22,772 bases of DNA from Lachnoclostridium sp. UBA903 (GCA_002294045.1 DBEP01000060.1:422-23193); one strand, 5' to 3'; counted from the first letter of the stretch, positions 15,502-22,650 are shown. Made by a program: numbers and translations. The notes: generated from the sequence alone by a model not told the origin.

Positions 15502-15545
15502 AAAAAGGGTATCCCTCAAGTCATTTCATGACCTTTGGGACACCC
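15500..15545 (-). terminator. Intrinsic terminator of the flavoprotein reductase gene
   Basis: On the minus strand GGGTGTCCC (15537-15545) pairs with GGGATACCC (15507-15515), with an inner AGGTCA/TGACTT stem, followed by seven T (15500-15506). Confidence 0.85.
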
Positions 15546-15626
15546 TCCAGCAAATCTATTACGGTTATTTTTTTATTATCTGCCCGCTTTCAGCCAGGCA
15601 CCGGTTTTCCGGGTTAAGCCTTTTTA

Positions 15627-17609
15627 TTACTTATCCAGAGCATAAGCTGCGGCATTTTCACCGCCAAGCCTTCCGGATGTAAAGGAATATCCGATACCAA
15701 CACCATTACCGACATAAGTGTCATTAAACAATACGCCTTCGGATTCCAGGCCAACCGCATATAATCCTTTAATCGGAACACGGCTGTCATTTAATACCTT
15801 GAAGTCTTTATTTACCAAAAGGCCTCCCACGGAACCTAAATTATTAATCTCTGCAATAACAGCATAATATGGGCCTTCTTCCCCCATTGGAAACAAATAA
15901 TCTTTACTTTTTCCAAACTCGGTATCTTTCCCGGTTTTAACGGCTTCCATATAATTATCATATGCTGCCGTAAAAGTTTCCGCATCCATGCCGGCGTTCT
16001 CTACCAATTCTTCAATCGTATTGCCTTTGTAACCGTCGCCGTTTTCAACCATGGCATCAAAAACTTTCTGTACATCCGTCCAGGGATTATCCAAAGTGTA
16101 CTGGTCTGTAAAATCCGCATAAAATTCCGGAGGCATTCCCGGCAGTCCCGGTGCATTGACCCCGCTCATTCCGTTTTTCTCCAAAAGCTCCAGCTGGGAT
16201 TTTGATACGATTACCAAATGATAAGGTCCGTTGAATGCGCTGGTGTTTGCTGCGGCAACTGCCGTTAAGGTTGCTGCCTCATCCCTGAATCTCGCTCCGG
16301 AAGGTCCTACATTCATAAAATTAGGCAGATAGGTTGTCATAAGGGGATAACTTGCCTTAAACGGGTCATATTCTTTCTTTAAATCCTCGGTTGCTCTTGC
16401 CAGGGTCTGGTGAAGCATCTGGCCTCCTATATTATCCGGCACTTTGGCACCGGCTTCCCAGGCCATTTTTAAACCTTCTCCTATATTCTGCCCTAATCCG
16501 CCGTTAATCCCTTCAAATCCAAAATATTCTTTTACCATTTCCGCGTTTGCCGCATAACCGCCGGTAGCTAAAATTACACTCTTTGCGGTAATTTCCACAG
16601 TTGTTCCGTCTGCTTTCTCTGCGCTTACACCAATTACATCCCCGGATTCATTGGTCAGCAATTTTTTCCCCGTGGTTTCCGTAAGTACCTGTCCGCCGCC
16701 TTTTTCCACGGATTCCTTTAACATTTTTATTAAGATTTCCTGACGTGATTCATAAGACGGTAAAACATGCAGCTGTTCCCCGTTAAAATTAATAAAAGTC
16801 GTCTGGTATCCCTTTTCGGCCAGCCAGTCGTAGGTTTCTCCCGATTTGGTCACATACTGCCTTATAGCTGCCGAATCAACACGCCAGTGGTTATTGACAA
16901 TCCAGTCGGCAATTTCTTTCTCTACTTCTACTTTTACGCCGTTTTCCAGAGCTGCAGAGGAATTATAAAATTTGCCCGCCCAGGATAAATTACTGGCACC
17001 GCCGATTACCGCCGTCTTTTCAATAATTATAACTTTGGCCCCTTCATCCGCTGCCGTAACCGCTGCGGATACTCCGGACGCTCCGGCTCCGATTACCGCC
17101 ACGTCAGCCGACAGTTCTTCCACCTTGCCTTCATTTTCTTTTTCTGCGGCATTCGCTTTCAGTGCGGCCACATCACCATCCGCTTGTTTCACCGCATCTT
17201 CAATGGCCGCCAGCAAGCCGTTGCTCGACTGTGTTGCGCCTGATACCGCGTCTACTGCCAGAGTCTGTCCATCAAGTACCTTTCCTTTTATTGTATTCAG
17301 TGCTTCGTCGCCAAGACCTTCCGTTTCTGACTGGCTTAAAATTTTAATATCCGTTATCTCAGTATCACTAAAGGTAACTTCAACTTTTATTAAGCCTTCT
17401 CTTCCTTCCGCTTCTGCCGTATAGGTTCCGGCTTTGTAGTTTTGTGCCGTGTTTACACCGTCTGTGGTTTCCGTATTGCTTTCCACACTGTTATCGGGTA
17501 TATCCCCTTCCTGATCTGATTTTTTCTGTTTGCATCCGCCTAATAACAGCAGGAACATAGCCAGGCATAAAGCCGATACCAATAAACGATTCCATTTTTT
17601 CCTTTTCAT
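15627..17609 (-). CDS. FMN-binding, FAD-dependent lipoprotein reductase (flavocytochrome-c/fumarate-reductase-like)
   Basis: A 660-residue extracytoplasmic flavoprotein. The signal peptide ends in lipobox LLGGC (Cys26). Residues about 60-142 are an FMN-binding domain with SGATQSS (123-129), whose threonine is the usual ApbE flavinylation site. From residue 168 an FAD fold begins (VIGAGASG, 172-179), with ATGGYAAN further on. Relatives take electrons through covalent FMN and reduce fumarate, urocanate or other enoates outside the cell. The fumarate signatures are altered: NNLGSVGG stands where HHTMGG is usual, and the GxxHGxNRLGG block reads NDTYVGNGVG. The acceptor is therefore probably not fumarate. 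GGAGGG lies before the ATG at 17609. A MerR-type promoter and the shared leader precede it; the terminator is at 15500-15545. Confidence 0.9.
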   Translation of the reverse strand: MKRKKWNRLLVSALCLAMFLLLLGGCKQKKSDQEGDIPDNSVESNTETTDGVNTAQNYKAGTYTAEAEGREGLIKVEVTFSDTEITDIKILSQSETEGLGDEALNTIKGKVLDGQTLAVDAVSGATQSSNGLLAAIEDAVKQADGDVAALKANAAEKENEGKVEELSADVAVIGAGASGVSAAVTAADEGAKVIIIEKTAVIGGASNLSWAGKFYNSSAALENGVKVEVEKEIADWIVNNHWRVDSAAIRQYVTKSGETYDWLAEKGYQTTFINFNGEQLHVLPSYESRQEILIKMLKESVEKGGGQVLTETTGKKLLTNESGDVIGVSAEKADGTTVEITAKSVILATGGYAANAEMVKEYFGFEGINGGLGQNIGEGLKMAWEAGAKVPDNIGGQMLHQTLARATEDLKKEYDPFKASYPLMTTYLPNFMNVGPSGARFRDEAATLTAVAAANTSAFNGPYHLVIVSKSQLELLEKNGMSGVNAPGLPGMPPEFYADFTDQYTLDNPWTDVQKVFDAMVENGDGYKGNTIEELVENAGMDAETFTAAYDNYMEAVKTGKDTEFGKSKDYLFPMGEEGPYYAVIAEINNLGSVGGLLVNKDFKVLNDSRVPIKGLYAVGLESEGVLFNDTYVGNGVGIGYSFTSGRLGGENAAAYALDK

Positions 17610-17671
17610 AATTCCCTCCATTTCTGCGCACGCGTTATGTGCACGAGGTTGAAAGTGAATTTCTTTCACCC
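17610..17671 (-). promoter_or_regulatory. Repeated leader element, copy 2 (flavoprotein reductase)
   Basis: On the minus strand this matches the EamA leader at 7671-7730. Hairpin 1 pairs 17663-17671 with 17647-17655 around a seven-base loop AAATTCA, with one mismatch where copy 1 has a wobble. CCTCGTGC and a GC-rich dyad follow, then GCAGAAATGG, GGGAATT and the start codon. It lies about 200 bases downstream of the MerR-type promoter. Confidence 0.65.
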
Positions 17672-17884
17672 TCCCCATTACACATTGTACGTCTGAAAAG
17701 TTTCTTAAGAGTGTGTTTGAAATATAGTGCGGCAGCCAGCCCTTAATCGGACTTTACCATAAAAAATCTTTTTTTTAACAATATTTTAGAAAATACTGCT
17801 AAAATAATACTTTACTTTCCTATATTCCTTCCCGTCTCTCCTGTCTGCCGATTGTAAAATAAGTAATATGCTGCTTACATCAAC

Positions 17885-17915
17885 ATCATAAACCCTGGTG
17901 TAAGACCAATGTCAA
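17885..17915 (-). promoter_or_regulatory. MerR-type promoter of the flavoprotein reductase gene
   Basis: On the minus strand TTGACA (17910-17915) and TATGAT (17885-17890) are separated by 19 bases, the stretched spacing typical of MerR-activated promoters. The spacer contains the dyad TGGT-CTTAC-ACCA, placed as MerR operators are. The 379-bp gap 17610-17988 holds this promoter and a long leader. Confidence 0.7.
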
Positions 17916-17988
17916 TAGTTTGTTAAATATCAAACTATTTTGCTTGCCTTATTTTGCTTTCTTTTATACACTTATCAATTTATTTTTA

Positions 17989-18804
17989 TTATTCCTCTGT
18001 TTGGATGGGAATATTTACTTCCAAATAGTATTGTCTCTTTGAGCCTGCATTTTCAGCTGCAATAATTTTACCGAAAATATCTCCGTTCATTGTATAATGG
18101 CTTTTTCTTAAGTGTTCAAACATAAACTGAAGCGAGTCTCTCATAATATATTCGCCGGATGAAACTATAACCGAAGAAATACAGGTTTTCGGTTCCATAT
18201 ATTCTATGAAACCGTCCGTCTGCAAATCCAGCCTTCGGACATCTTCCTCATATAATGCAAGCCCCCAGTTATAATCAAAGGAAGTGTCATTGGTTATTAA
18301 GTTACGGTTGTTTATCCGGAAAGAAAAAAACGCATAGGGCAGAAGTTTCATCCACTCTTCCGCTCTCCCCGATAAAGCCTCATCCTTAACCAGCTTGTTT
18401 TTGTCCGTCTGTCTTAATCTGTATATTCCAGGAAGCTCCTTTCTCGTACATTTATTTAAATTAACCCCTGCCTGCTCTAAACTCCCGGTTATTTCCGCCA
18501 GCTTATCTAAAAGCATGGTTTTTTTCTTAATCTCTTCTTCTAAATCTCTCTCCCTCTCCTTAATCTTTTCCGCAACATACCCCAGGGATGCCTGCATGGT
18601 AAGAACAGCCGCCTCCTGGATTGGGATTTCCATACTCCTGTACCACCTGCTTATCAGCATATTTCTCGCATCCATATCATCGAAATACCGGTAATTATTT
18701 CTTTTATCTTTAAAGGGTTTAATAATTCCGTATTTCTCATACAACCTTAAGGTATCTGCGGTTATCCCCAGTAACTCAGCAAATTCACTAATGGTATATT
18801 TCAT
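17989..18804 (-). CDS. MerR-family transcriptional regulator with GyrI-like effector domain
   Basis: A 271-residue regulator. Residues 1-70 are the MerR winged helix (YTISEFAELLGITADTLRLY, then NNYRYFDDMDARNML). Residues about 75-115 form the dimerisation coiled coil, and the rest is a ligand-binding domain ending in KRQYYLEVNIPI, like GyrI/AraC effector domains. Such regulators bind between a stretched -35 and -10 and untwist the promoter when ligand is bound. The start at 18804 begins directly at the helix-turn-helix; a TTG at 18873 would place the dyad 18820-18843 inside the coding region, so I reject it. The gene lies upstream of and on the same strand as the flavoprotein reductase gene, whose promoter has a 19-bp spacer: a likely target. 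Confidence 0.88.
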   Translation of the reverse strand: MKYTISEFAELLGITADTLRLYEKYGIIKPFKDKRNNYRYFDDMDARNMLISRWYRSMEIPIQEAAVLTMQASLGYVAEKIKERERDLEEEIKKKTMLLDKLAEITGSLEQAGVNLNKCTRKELPGIYRLRQTDKNKLVKDEALSGRAEEWMKLLPYAFFSFRINNRNLITNDTSFDYNWGLALYEEDVRRLDLQTDGFIEYMEPKTCISSVIVSSGEYIMRDSLQFMFEHLRKSHYTMNGDIFGKIIAAENAGSKRQYYLEVNIPIQTEE

Positions 18805-18819
18805 ATTTACACCCATTGC

Positions 18820-18843
18820 GTACCGCAAACTGGTTAGCGGTAC
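18820..18843. promoter_or_regulatory. Dyad operator upstream of the MerR gene
   Basis: GTACCGC (18820-18826) and GCGGTAC (18837-18843) with inner AAC/GTT form a near-perfect 24-bp palindrome, 16-39 bases before the start codon. It may be the regulator's own binding site, though its sequence differs from the dyad at 17891-17909. Confidence 0.5.
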
Positions 18844-18922
18844 CGCCACAATATAGAAATTTGAAAGAATCAAAATGTGGCGTCCTTTCCCTGACTTATA
18901 TTTTTTCAGCTTTGCCGGATAA

Positions 18923-19729
18923 TTAACTTAAAAGGTGAAAAATTATGATAACCCAGGCTGTACTTAATAAGGTTCCCAGCAAATAATATTCCGCAAAGAC
19001 TTTTACCGTAGTAATTTTATTGTATCTGGCAATGGATTTGGCAGTAAGCACCAGGCCGATTGCAGAAAATTGGTTAATTGCCAGAAACATCAGGATAATT
19101 AATCGTTCCAAAGAACCAATGAAAGCACCTGCCTTTCTGTCTGCTTCATCCTCATTTACTTTTAAAGCCTCAGCCTCTATTGTCTTATCCTGCGGCAATA
19201 TGCTTTTCGCAATACCGGGATAAGGCCTGTAGGCCGACAGCAGCTGCTTTATCGTAATATTAGCAGGTTTAAAAATAGCCAGTAGCATAACGGTCCAGGA
19301 TAAAACAGAAATAATATCCGCATTTATAATTTTAAAAAAATTATCGGCTATTGGAATCAGCTGCAGCCGGTAATCCTTTGCCGCCATGAAAAAGGCTACG
19401 GCGGCAATACATATAAAATGGCTTCCCTGGTCAATTATGTAAGCCGTTCTGTCTGTCCCGATATTTCTCTTTATTCTTCCATATTTCATATAAAGCTGTT
19501 TAATTATATCTATGACGGCATGGGTTGCCGCAAGAACCAGGACAGAACGGAATATATCCCCAGAAAATACAGGCAGAATAATTAACACACCCGCAAGCAG
19601 ATACAGGCTAAGGTGCCGGACCAGCTTTTTTACGCTTTTTACCTTCTGTTCCGCCAGCCTTTCACTCTGAAAATAATAATCACCCAGTATGTGAATCAGC
19701 AAACAGATTAAAAAATACTCTTTAAACAT
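18923..19729 (-). CDS. DUF3307 membrane protein
   Basis: A 268-residue integral membrane protein. The N-terminal third holds the DUF3307 signature HILGDYYFQSERLA (13-26), and several hydrophobic segments follow (LYLLAGVLIILPV, VLVLAATHAVIDIIK, HFICIAAVAFFMA, VLSWTVMLLAIF, and two near the C-terminus). A charged loop with EADRKAGAFIGSLERLI precedes the last pair. Function is unknown. It is translationally coupled to SatD: its ATG at 19729 lies eight bases inside the satD end, with GGAGG upstream. SatD and DUF3307 genes are regularly adjacent in Firmicutes (from memory), which suggests the membrane protein acts with or is controlled by the SatD protein. Confidence 0.82.
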   Translation of the reverse strand: MFKEYFLICLLIHILGDYYFQSERLAEQKVKSVKKLVRHLSLYLLAGVLIILPVFSGDIFRSVLVLAATHAVIDIIKQLYMKYGRIKRNIGTDRTAYIIDQGSHFICIAAVAFFMAAKDYRLQLIPIADNFFKIINADIISVLSWTVMLLAIFKPANITIKQLLSAYRPYPGIAKSILPQDKTIEAEALKVNEDEADRKAGAFIGSLERLIILMFLAINQFSAIGLVLTAKSIARYNKITTVKVFAEYYLLGTLLSTAWVIIIFHLLS

Positions 19730-20411
19730 CTTCTTTCCTCCGGATTTCAGATAATGCTTCAGACAAGGTGTCCATTGCTTCTTTATAAGAATAATAATCT
19801 GCTTTTGTTAAATTTTTATTTACATTGGATTGTGTAATCCCCAGACGCTCCGCTGCTTTAACCTGGTTACCTCCGTGTTCGATATGGTCCCGGATTACTT
19901 CCCTCTGTCTTTGGGTCCACCGGTTCTTTATAACCGTCCCCAGAGATAAAATCGTATTCAGTAATTTAACCTCGGCTTCGTTTTCGCAGTCCGCAACTAT
20001 CAATATATTGGATTCTCCGGACTTGCGTTTCTTCTCCCTGTCTTTTAACTGATTTATGGCTGCCCTGGCATTATAGTATGCGGGTCCGTCTGCTCCCAGG
20101 GGCATCTCCGGGTCTATCTCTGTGGTAATCTCGCCCACCCCTATGCCAAATCTTAAATTGACGGGATAGCACCGTGCTTCTATTTCAGATATAATATTCA
20201 TTACATTTTTTCCGCACCTTAACAGCCCCTGGAATTCATCTCCCAGAGTAATCATAAATTTTGACGAAATATCCTGGCCGTATTTTACATTAATATCCTC
20301 CAGAATCGTTTTCAGTTTTTTTTGTACTTCCTTCCTTCCATCCATCTGTTTAGATTTTTTTATATCCCCGATTATGGCAATGTATGGATTATATGACAAT
20401 AAAAAGAACAT
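19722..20411 (-). CDS. SatD-family protein: cyclase-like domain plus helix-turn-helix
   Basis: A 229-residue soluble protein of the SatD family, named from a streptococcal acid-tolerance locus. The N-terminal part reads IAIIGDIKKSKQM (11-23), FMITLGDEFQGLL (52-64), LRFGIGVGEITTE (86-98) and GADGPAYYNARAA (106-118). Order and spacing resemble class III nucleotide cyclases, with Asp16 and Asp58 where the two metal-binding acids would sit; activity is not shown. Residues about 163-203 are a helix-turn-helix (VKAAERLGITQSNVNKNL). The ATG at 20411 follows GAGGTG by about seven bases; the GTG at 20420 overlaps that site. The DUF3307 gene overlaps the 3' end by eight bases. ATTCGCC palindromes lie upstream and may be its operator. 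Confidence 0.82.
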   Translation of the reverse strand: MFFLLSYNPYIAIIGDIKKSKQMDGRKEVQKKLKTILEDINVKYGQDISSKFMITLGDEFQGLLRCGKNVMNIISEIEARCYPVNLRFGIGVGEITTEIDPEMPLGADGPAYYNARAAINQLKDREKKRKSGESNILIVADCENEAEVKLLNTILSLGTVIKNRWTQRQREVIRDHIEHGGNQVKAAERLGITQSNVNKNLTKADYYSYKEAMDTLSEALSEIRRKEDV

Positions 20412-20467
20412 AAATATCACCTCACATTGACAGTCTACACCCTAATTGGAAAGAATACAAGACTTAT

Positions 20468-20514
20468 ATTCGCCTGTAGGCGAATTATATGATTATATAC
20501 GTTCATAGGCGAAT
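20468..20514. promoter_or_regulatory. ATTCGCCT palindrome and extra half-site upstream of satD
   Basis: ATTCGCCT-GT-AGGCGAAT (20468-20485) is a perfect 18-bp palindrome, and a third half-site AGGCGAAT lies at 20507-20514, 29 bp from the matching half. A TATAAT on the minus strand lies between them. This looks like an operator 57-103 bases before the satD start. Confidence 0.55.
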
Positions 20515-20646
20515 TATTTTATTGTATTCCCTGTCTATTTCGTATTATGTCTGCCGTTTGTCATTCTGAAACTATTATATCCTTTTCATCTACCCGGTAC
20601 CCATCTGCCCAAGTATTTATCTTAACCTATACAAAACGAGCGTTAT

Positions 20647-20677
20647 TATCTTGTAGGACGAATTTTCCTATGAGATA
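20647..20677. repeat. Hairpin related to that at 15470-15501
   Basis: TATCTTGTAGG (20647-20657) pairs with CCTATGAGATA (20667-20677) fully if two G-U wobbles are allowed. Its arms and loop (GACGAATTTT) match the hairpin at 15471-15500 (loop GACGAACTTG) in the same orientation. It lies in the gene-free gap 20412-20787. Confidence 0.6.
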
Positions 20678-20679
20678 GT

Positions 20680-20730
20680 AAATACGCCGCCAGGCGAATA
20701 AAATATCTTTATTCGCCTGACGGCGTATTT
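20680..20730 (-). terminator. Long hairpin behind the flavin oxidoreductase gene
   Basis: Arms 20680-20702 and 20708-20730 (23 bases, one mismatch at 20690/20720, loop ATATC) form a very stable hairpin downstream of the minus-strand gene ending at 20788. It contains the AGGCGAAT/ATTCGCCT words also seen upstream of satD. T-runs are short, so it may be a repeat palindrome as well as a terminator. Confidence 0.6.
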
Positions 20731-20787
20731 ATTTTATCTGATATAAGAATTTATAATTGTTTACCGGATGCTGTGCTCTTGCGGGAT

Positions 20788-21810
20788 TCAGTTCTGTCTT
20801 AAGGCTTCTATTGCATGCTCCGCCCAGACAGAATCATTTAATACGGCCCTTCCTACCCCAATTAAATCGGCTTTTTCTTCTTTTAATAATCTTTCCGCTG
20901 CTTCAGCCTGTGTAATACCGCCGGTTAAAATCACCGGAATAAAGATTTCCTTCCTGATTGCTTCGGTAAGGGGAGCAAAATAGCCCTGTCCGCCTGTGGA
21001 ACCGGGTATTGTAAATCCGCAGAATCCGCCTGAAATATCCAGGATATCCACTCCCGCTTTCTGAAATTCTCCTGCGGCTGCCACACTGTCCTCTATAACA
21101 ACTCCGCCTTTCATATAATCCGAGGCACCCAGTCTTAGAAGAATTGGAAAATCACTGCCCACCGCTTCCCTCACCGCTTTGATTACTTCCAGGTGAATGC
21201 GGATACGGTTTAATAAGGTGCCGCCATATTCGTCCGTGCGCTTATTGCTTAAAGGCGAATAGAACTGATGCAGTAAATATCCGTGGGCTCCATGAATTTC
21301 CACACCGTCAAACCCGGCCTCTTTGACACGGACGGCAGCATTCTTAAAATCAGTAACTATACCCTCTATTTCTCCGGCAGTCAGTTCATGAGGAAGAGTT
21401 AATACGTCGGAAACGCCGCCCATAACACGCGGGTTAACCACAGCGGAAGGCCCCACCGGATCCGTTCCGGTTACTTCTTTTGTTGCCGCACTTCCCGCAT
21501 GGTTTATCTGCATGACGCACCTGGAACCGTTTTTATGGATGATTTTTGATAACTCTTTCAGGTTTTCTATTACACTGTCATCCGCAATGGACATCTGCCC
21601 ATTGCTTGCTTTACCCTGTCTGCTGACAAAACTGTGCTCTATAATAATGAGTGAAAGAAAGCCTCCCTTGGATTTTTCATCATAGTAGTCAAGGATAGCC
21701 TGGCTTACTATACCATCCTGTTCTGATTTTGATGTGGCCATAGGCGGCATGACCAGACGGTTGTTCAGGTGTAAGCTGCCTGCCTGCAGCGGCTTCAATA
21801 AATATGACAT
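20788..21810 (-). CDS. NADH:flavin oxidoreductase, old yellow enzyme family
   Basis: A 340-residue FMN TIM-barrel ene-reductase. LKPLQAGSLHLNNRLVMPPM (6-24 region) is the family's opening. QINHAGS (101-107), EIHGAHGYLLHQFYSPLSNKR (171-191) with the His/Tyr active-site set, RTDEYGG, LLRLGASD, and near the C-terminus GGI and GVGRAVLND are all in place. These enzymes reduce activated C=C bonds with NAD(P)H. It lacks the C-terminal 4Fe-4S/FAD domains of the 660-residue dienoyl-CoA reductases, so it is the short form. AGGAGG lies about ten bases before the ATG. Its promoter is at 21927-21955 and a hairpin with a T-tract lies in the leader, so attenuation is possible. A long hairpin follows the gene. 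Confidence 0.92.
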   Translation of the reverse strand: MSYLLKPLQAGSLHLNNRLVMPPMATSKSEQDGIVSQAILDYYDEKSKGGFLSLIIIEHSFVSRQGKASNGQMSIADDSVIENLKELSKIIHKNGSRCVMQINHAGSAATKEVTGTDPVGPSAVVNPRVMGGVSDVLTLPHELTAGEIEGIVTDFKNAAVRVKEAGFDGVEIHGAHGYLLHQFYSPLSNKRTDEYGGTLLNRIRIHLEVIKAVREAVGSDFPILLRLGASDYMKGGVVIEDSVAAAGEFQKAGVDILDISGGFCGFTIPGSTGGQGYFAPLTEAIRKEIFIPVILTGGITQAEAAERLLKEEKADLIGVGRAVLNDSVWAEHAIEALRQN

Positions 21811-21855
21811 GATTCCGTAACCTCCTTTTATAATTCTGTTTTGGAAAAAACTGAA

Positions 21856-21891
21856 TGAGGAAAGGTAACATATTCATAGGAACTTTCCTCA
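21856..21891 (-). promoter_or_regulatory. Leader hairpin with T-tract upstream of the oxidoreductase (possible attenuator)
   Basis: On the minus strand TGAGGAAAG (21883-21891) and CTTTCCTCA (21856-21864) form a perfect 9-bp stem with an 18-base loop, followed by TTCAGTTTTTTCC. It lies between the promoter and the ribosome binding site. Confidence 0.45.
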
Positions 21892-21926
21892 CCTTATAAT
21901 AATATGGTATTTTTTTCCTTATAATA

Positions 21927-21955
21927 ACTATAAACGAAAAGCGTAAAAAATTCAA
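21927..21955 (-). promoter_or_regulatory. Sigma-A-like promoter for the oxidoreductase gene
   Basis: On the minus strand TTGAAT (21950-21955) and TATAGT (21927-21932) are 17 bases apart, just behind the MntP-like gene. Confidence 0.55.
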
Positions 21956-21968
21956 CGGACTTATTTTT

Positions 21969-22553
21969 TTATTCATTGAAGAATCCTAAAATCCCCAGTA
22001 ACAAAACCATTGCAGCAGATATTATTTCTAATATTTTTGAAAGCTTTAAGGAGGTTATATGTCTGCCGAATACACAGCCCGTTTTTATAAAAATAAAGCT
22101 TGCCGCAGCACAGATAAACGGTGTAACGGACACAGGCATACCTGCAATACCGGCGCCGATTCCCATTCCCATATTATTAATGCTCAGAAATATGCCGATA
22201 AGCAGGGATTCCCTCAGCTCAATCACCTTAGAGTTATCTTTATCAACGGCAGCGGGGTCCTGTGTATATTGATGTATATCCTTTTCTCCGGAATGCAGCG
22301 TATTGTACAACATATACGCTGCCAGGACAACAAGCACGATACTGCCTATAATATCCGCCAAACGTACGGAAATAAGGCCGCCCAGTGTTTTTCCTATGAA
22401 CATGGAGATAAGCGTTCCGCAAAAGCATAGAACGGATATAAAGAAATTGGAAGAATTGCTTATTATTACTTTTTTAACACCATAGTTAAAAGCAATAATA
22501 AAGCTGTCGGCAGTCGCCGCCAGGGTCAGAAAAACAATCATTAATATTCCCAT
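21969..22553 (-). CDS. MntP/YtaF-type membrane protein (putative manganese efflux)
   Basis: A 194-residue protein with six membrane segments in two three-helix repeats. Repeat one opens with ATADSFIIAFNYGVKKV (Asp16); repeat two, after a hydrophilic loop (about 90-113), opens with ESLLIGIFLSINNMGMGIGAG. The family contains the Mn2+ exporter MntP and the sporulation membrane protein YtaF. In repeat two the usual LSLD is LSINN, so the acidic residue is an Asn here; the transported ion and activity are uncertain. No Mn riboswitch of the yybP-ykoY type was recognised upstream. The ribosome binding site (CGAGG) and the start codon lie within or next to one arm of a 22-bp inverted repeat. Confidence 0.8.
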   Translation of the reverse strand: MGILMIVFLTLAATADSFIIAFNYGVKKVIISNSSNFFISVLCFCGTLISMFIGKTLGGLISVRLADIIGSIVLVVLAAYMLYNTLHSGEKDIHQYTQDPAAVDKDNSKVIELRESLLIGIFLSINNMGMGIGAGIAGMPVSVTPFICAAASFIFIKTGCVFGRHITSLKLSKILEIISAAMVLLLGILGFFNE

Positions 22554-22573
22554 AAGAAAACCTCGTTAAATTC
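22552..22573. repeat. Left arm of a 22-bp inverted repeat
   Basis: This 22-base stretch is the exact reverse complement of 22751-22772. The arm covers the ribosome binding site and start of the MntP-like gene. The repeat stops on its inner side (22574 against 22750 do not pair) and could continue past the window edge on the outer side. Confidence 0.85.
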
Positions 22574-22650
22574 GTCATTGTTTATCTTATGCGAGGACTG
22601 CCGATTGGGTTATGAATAGGAACGGGGCTGGGGGCTGTTAATCTAAATCC

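Noticed and set aside
10697..17760. Similar short strings (GTGTTTGAAA near 10739 and 17713, GGCTGCCGC near 3406 and 17740) as members of dispersed repeats.
   Set aside because: The matches are under 15 bases with no shared flanks or structure, so chance is not excluded.
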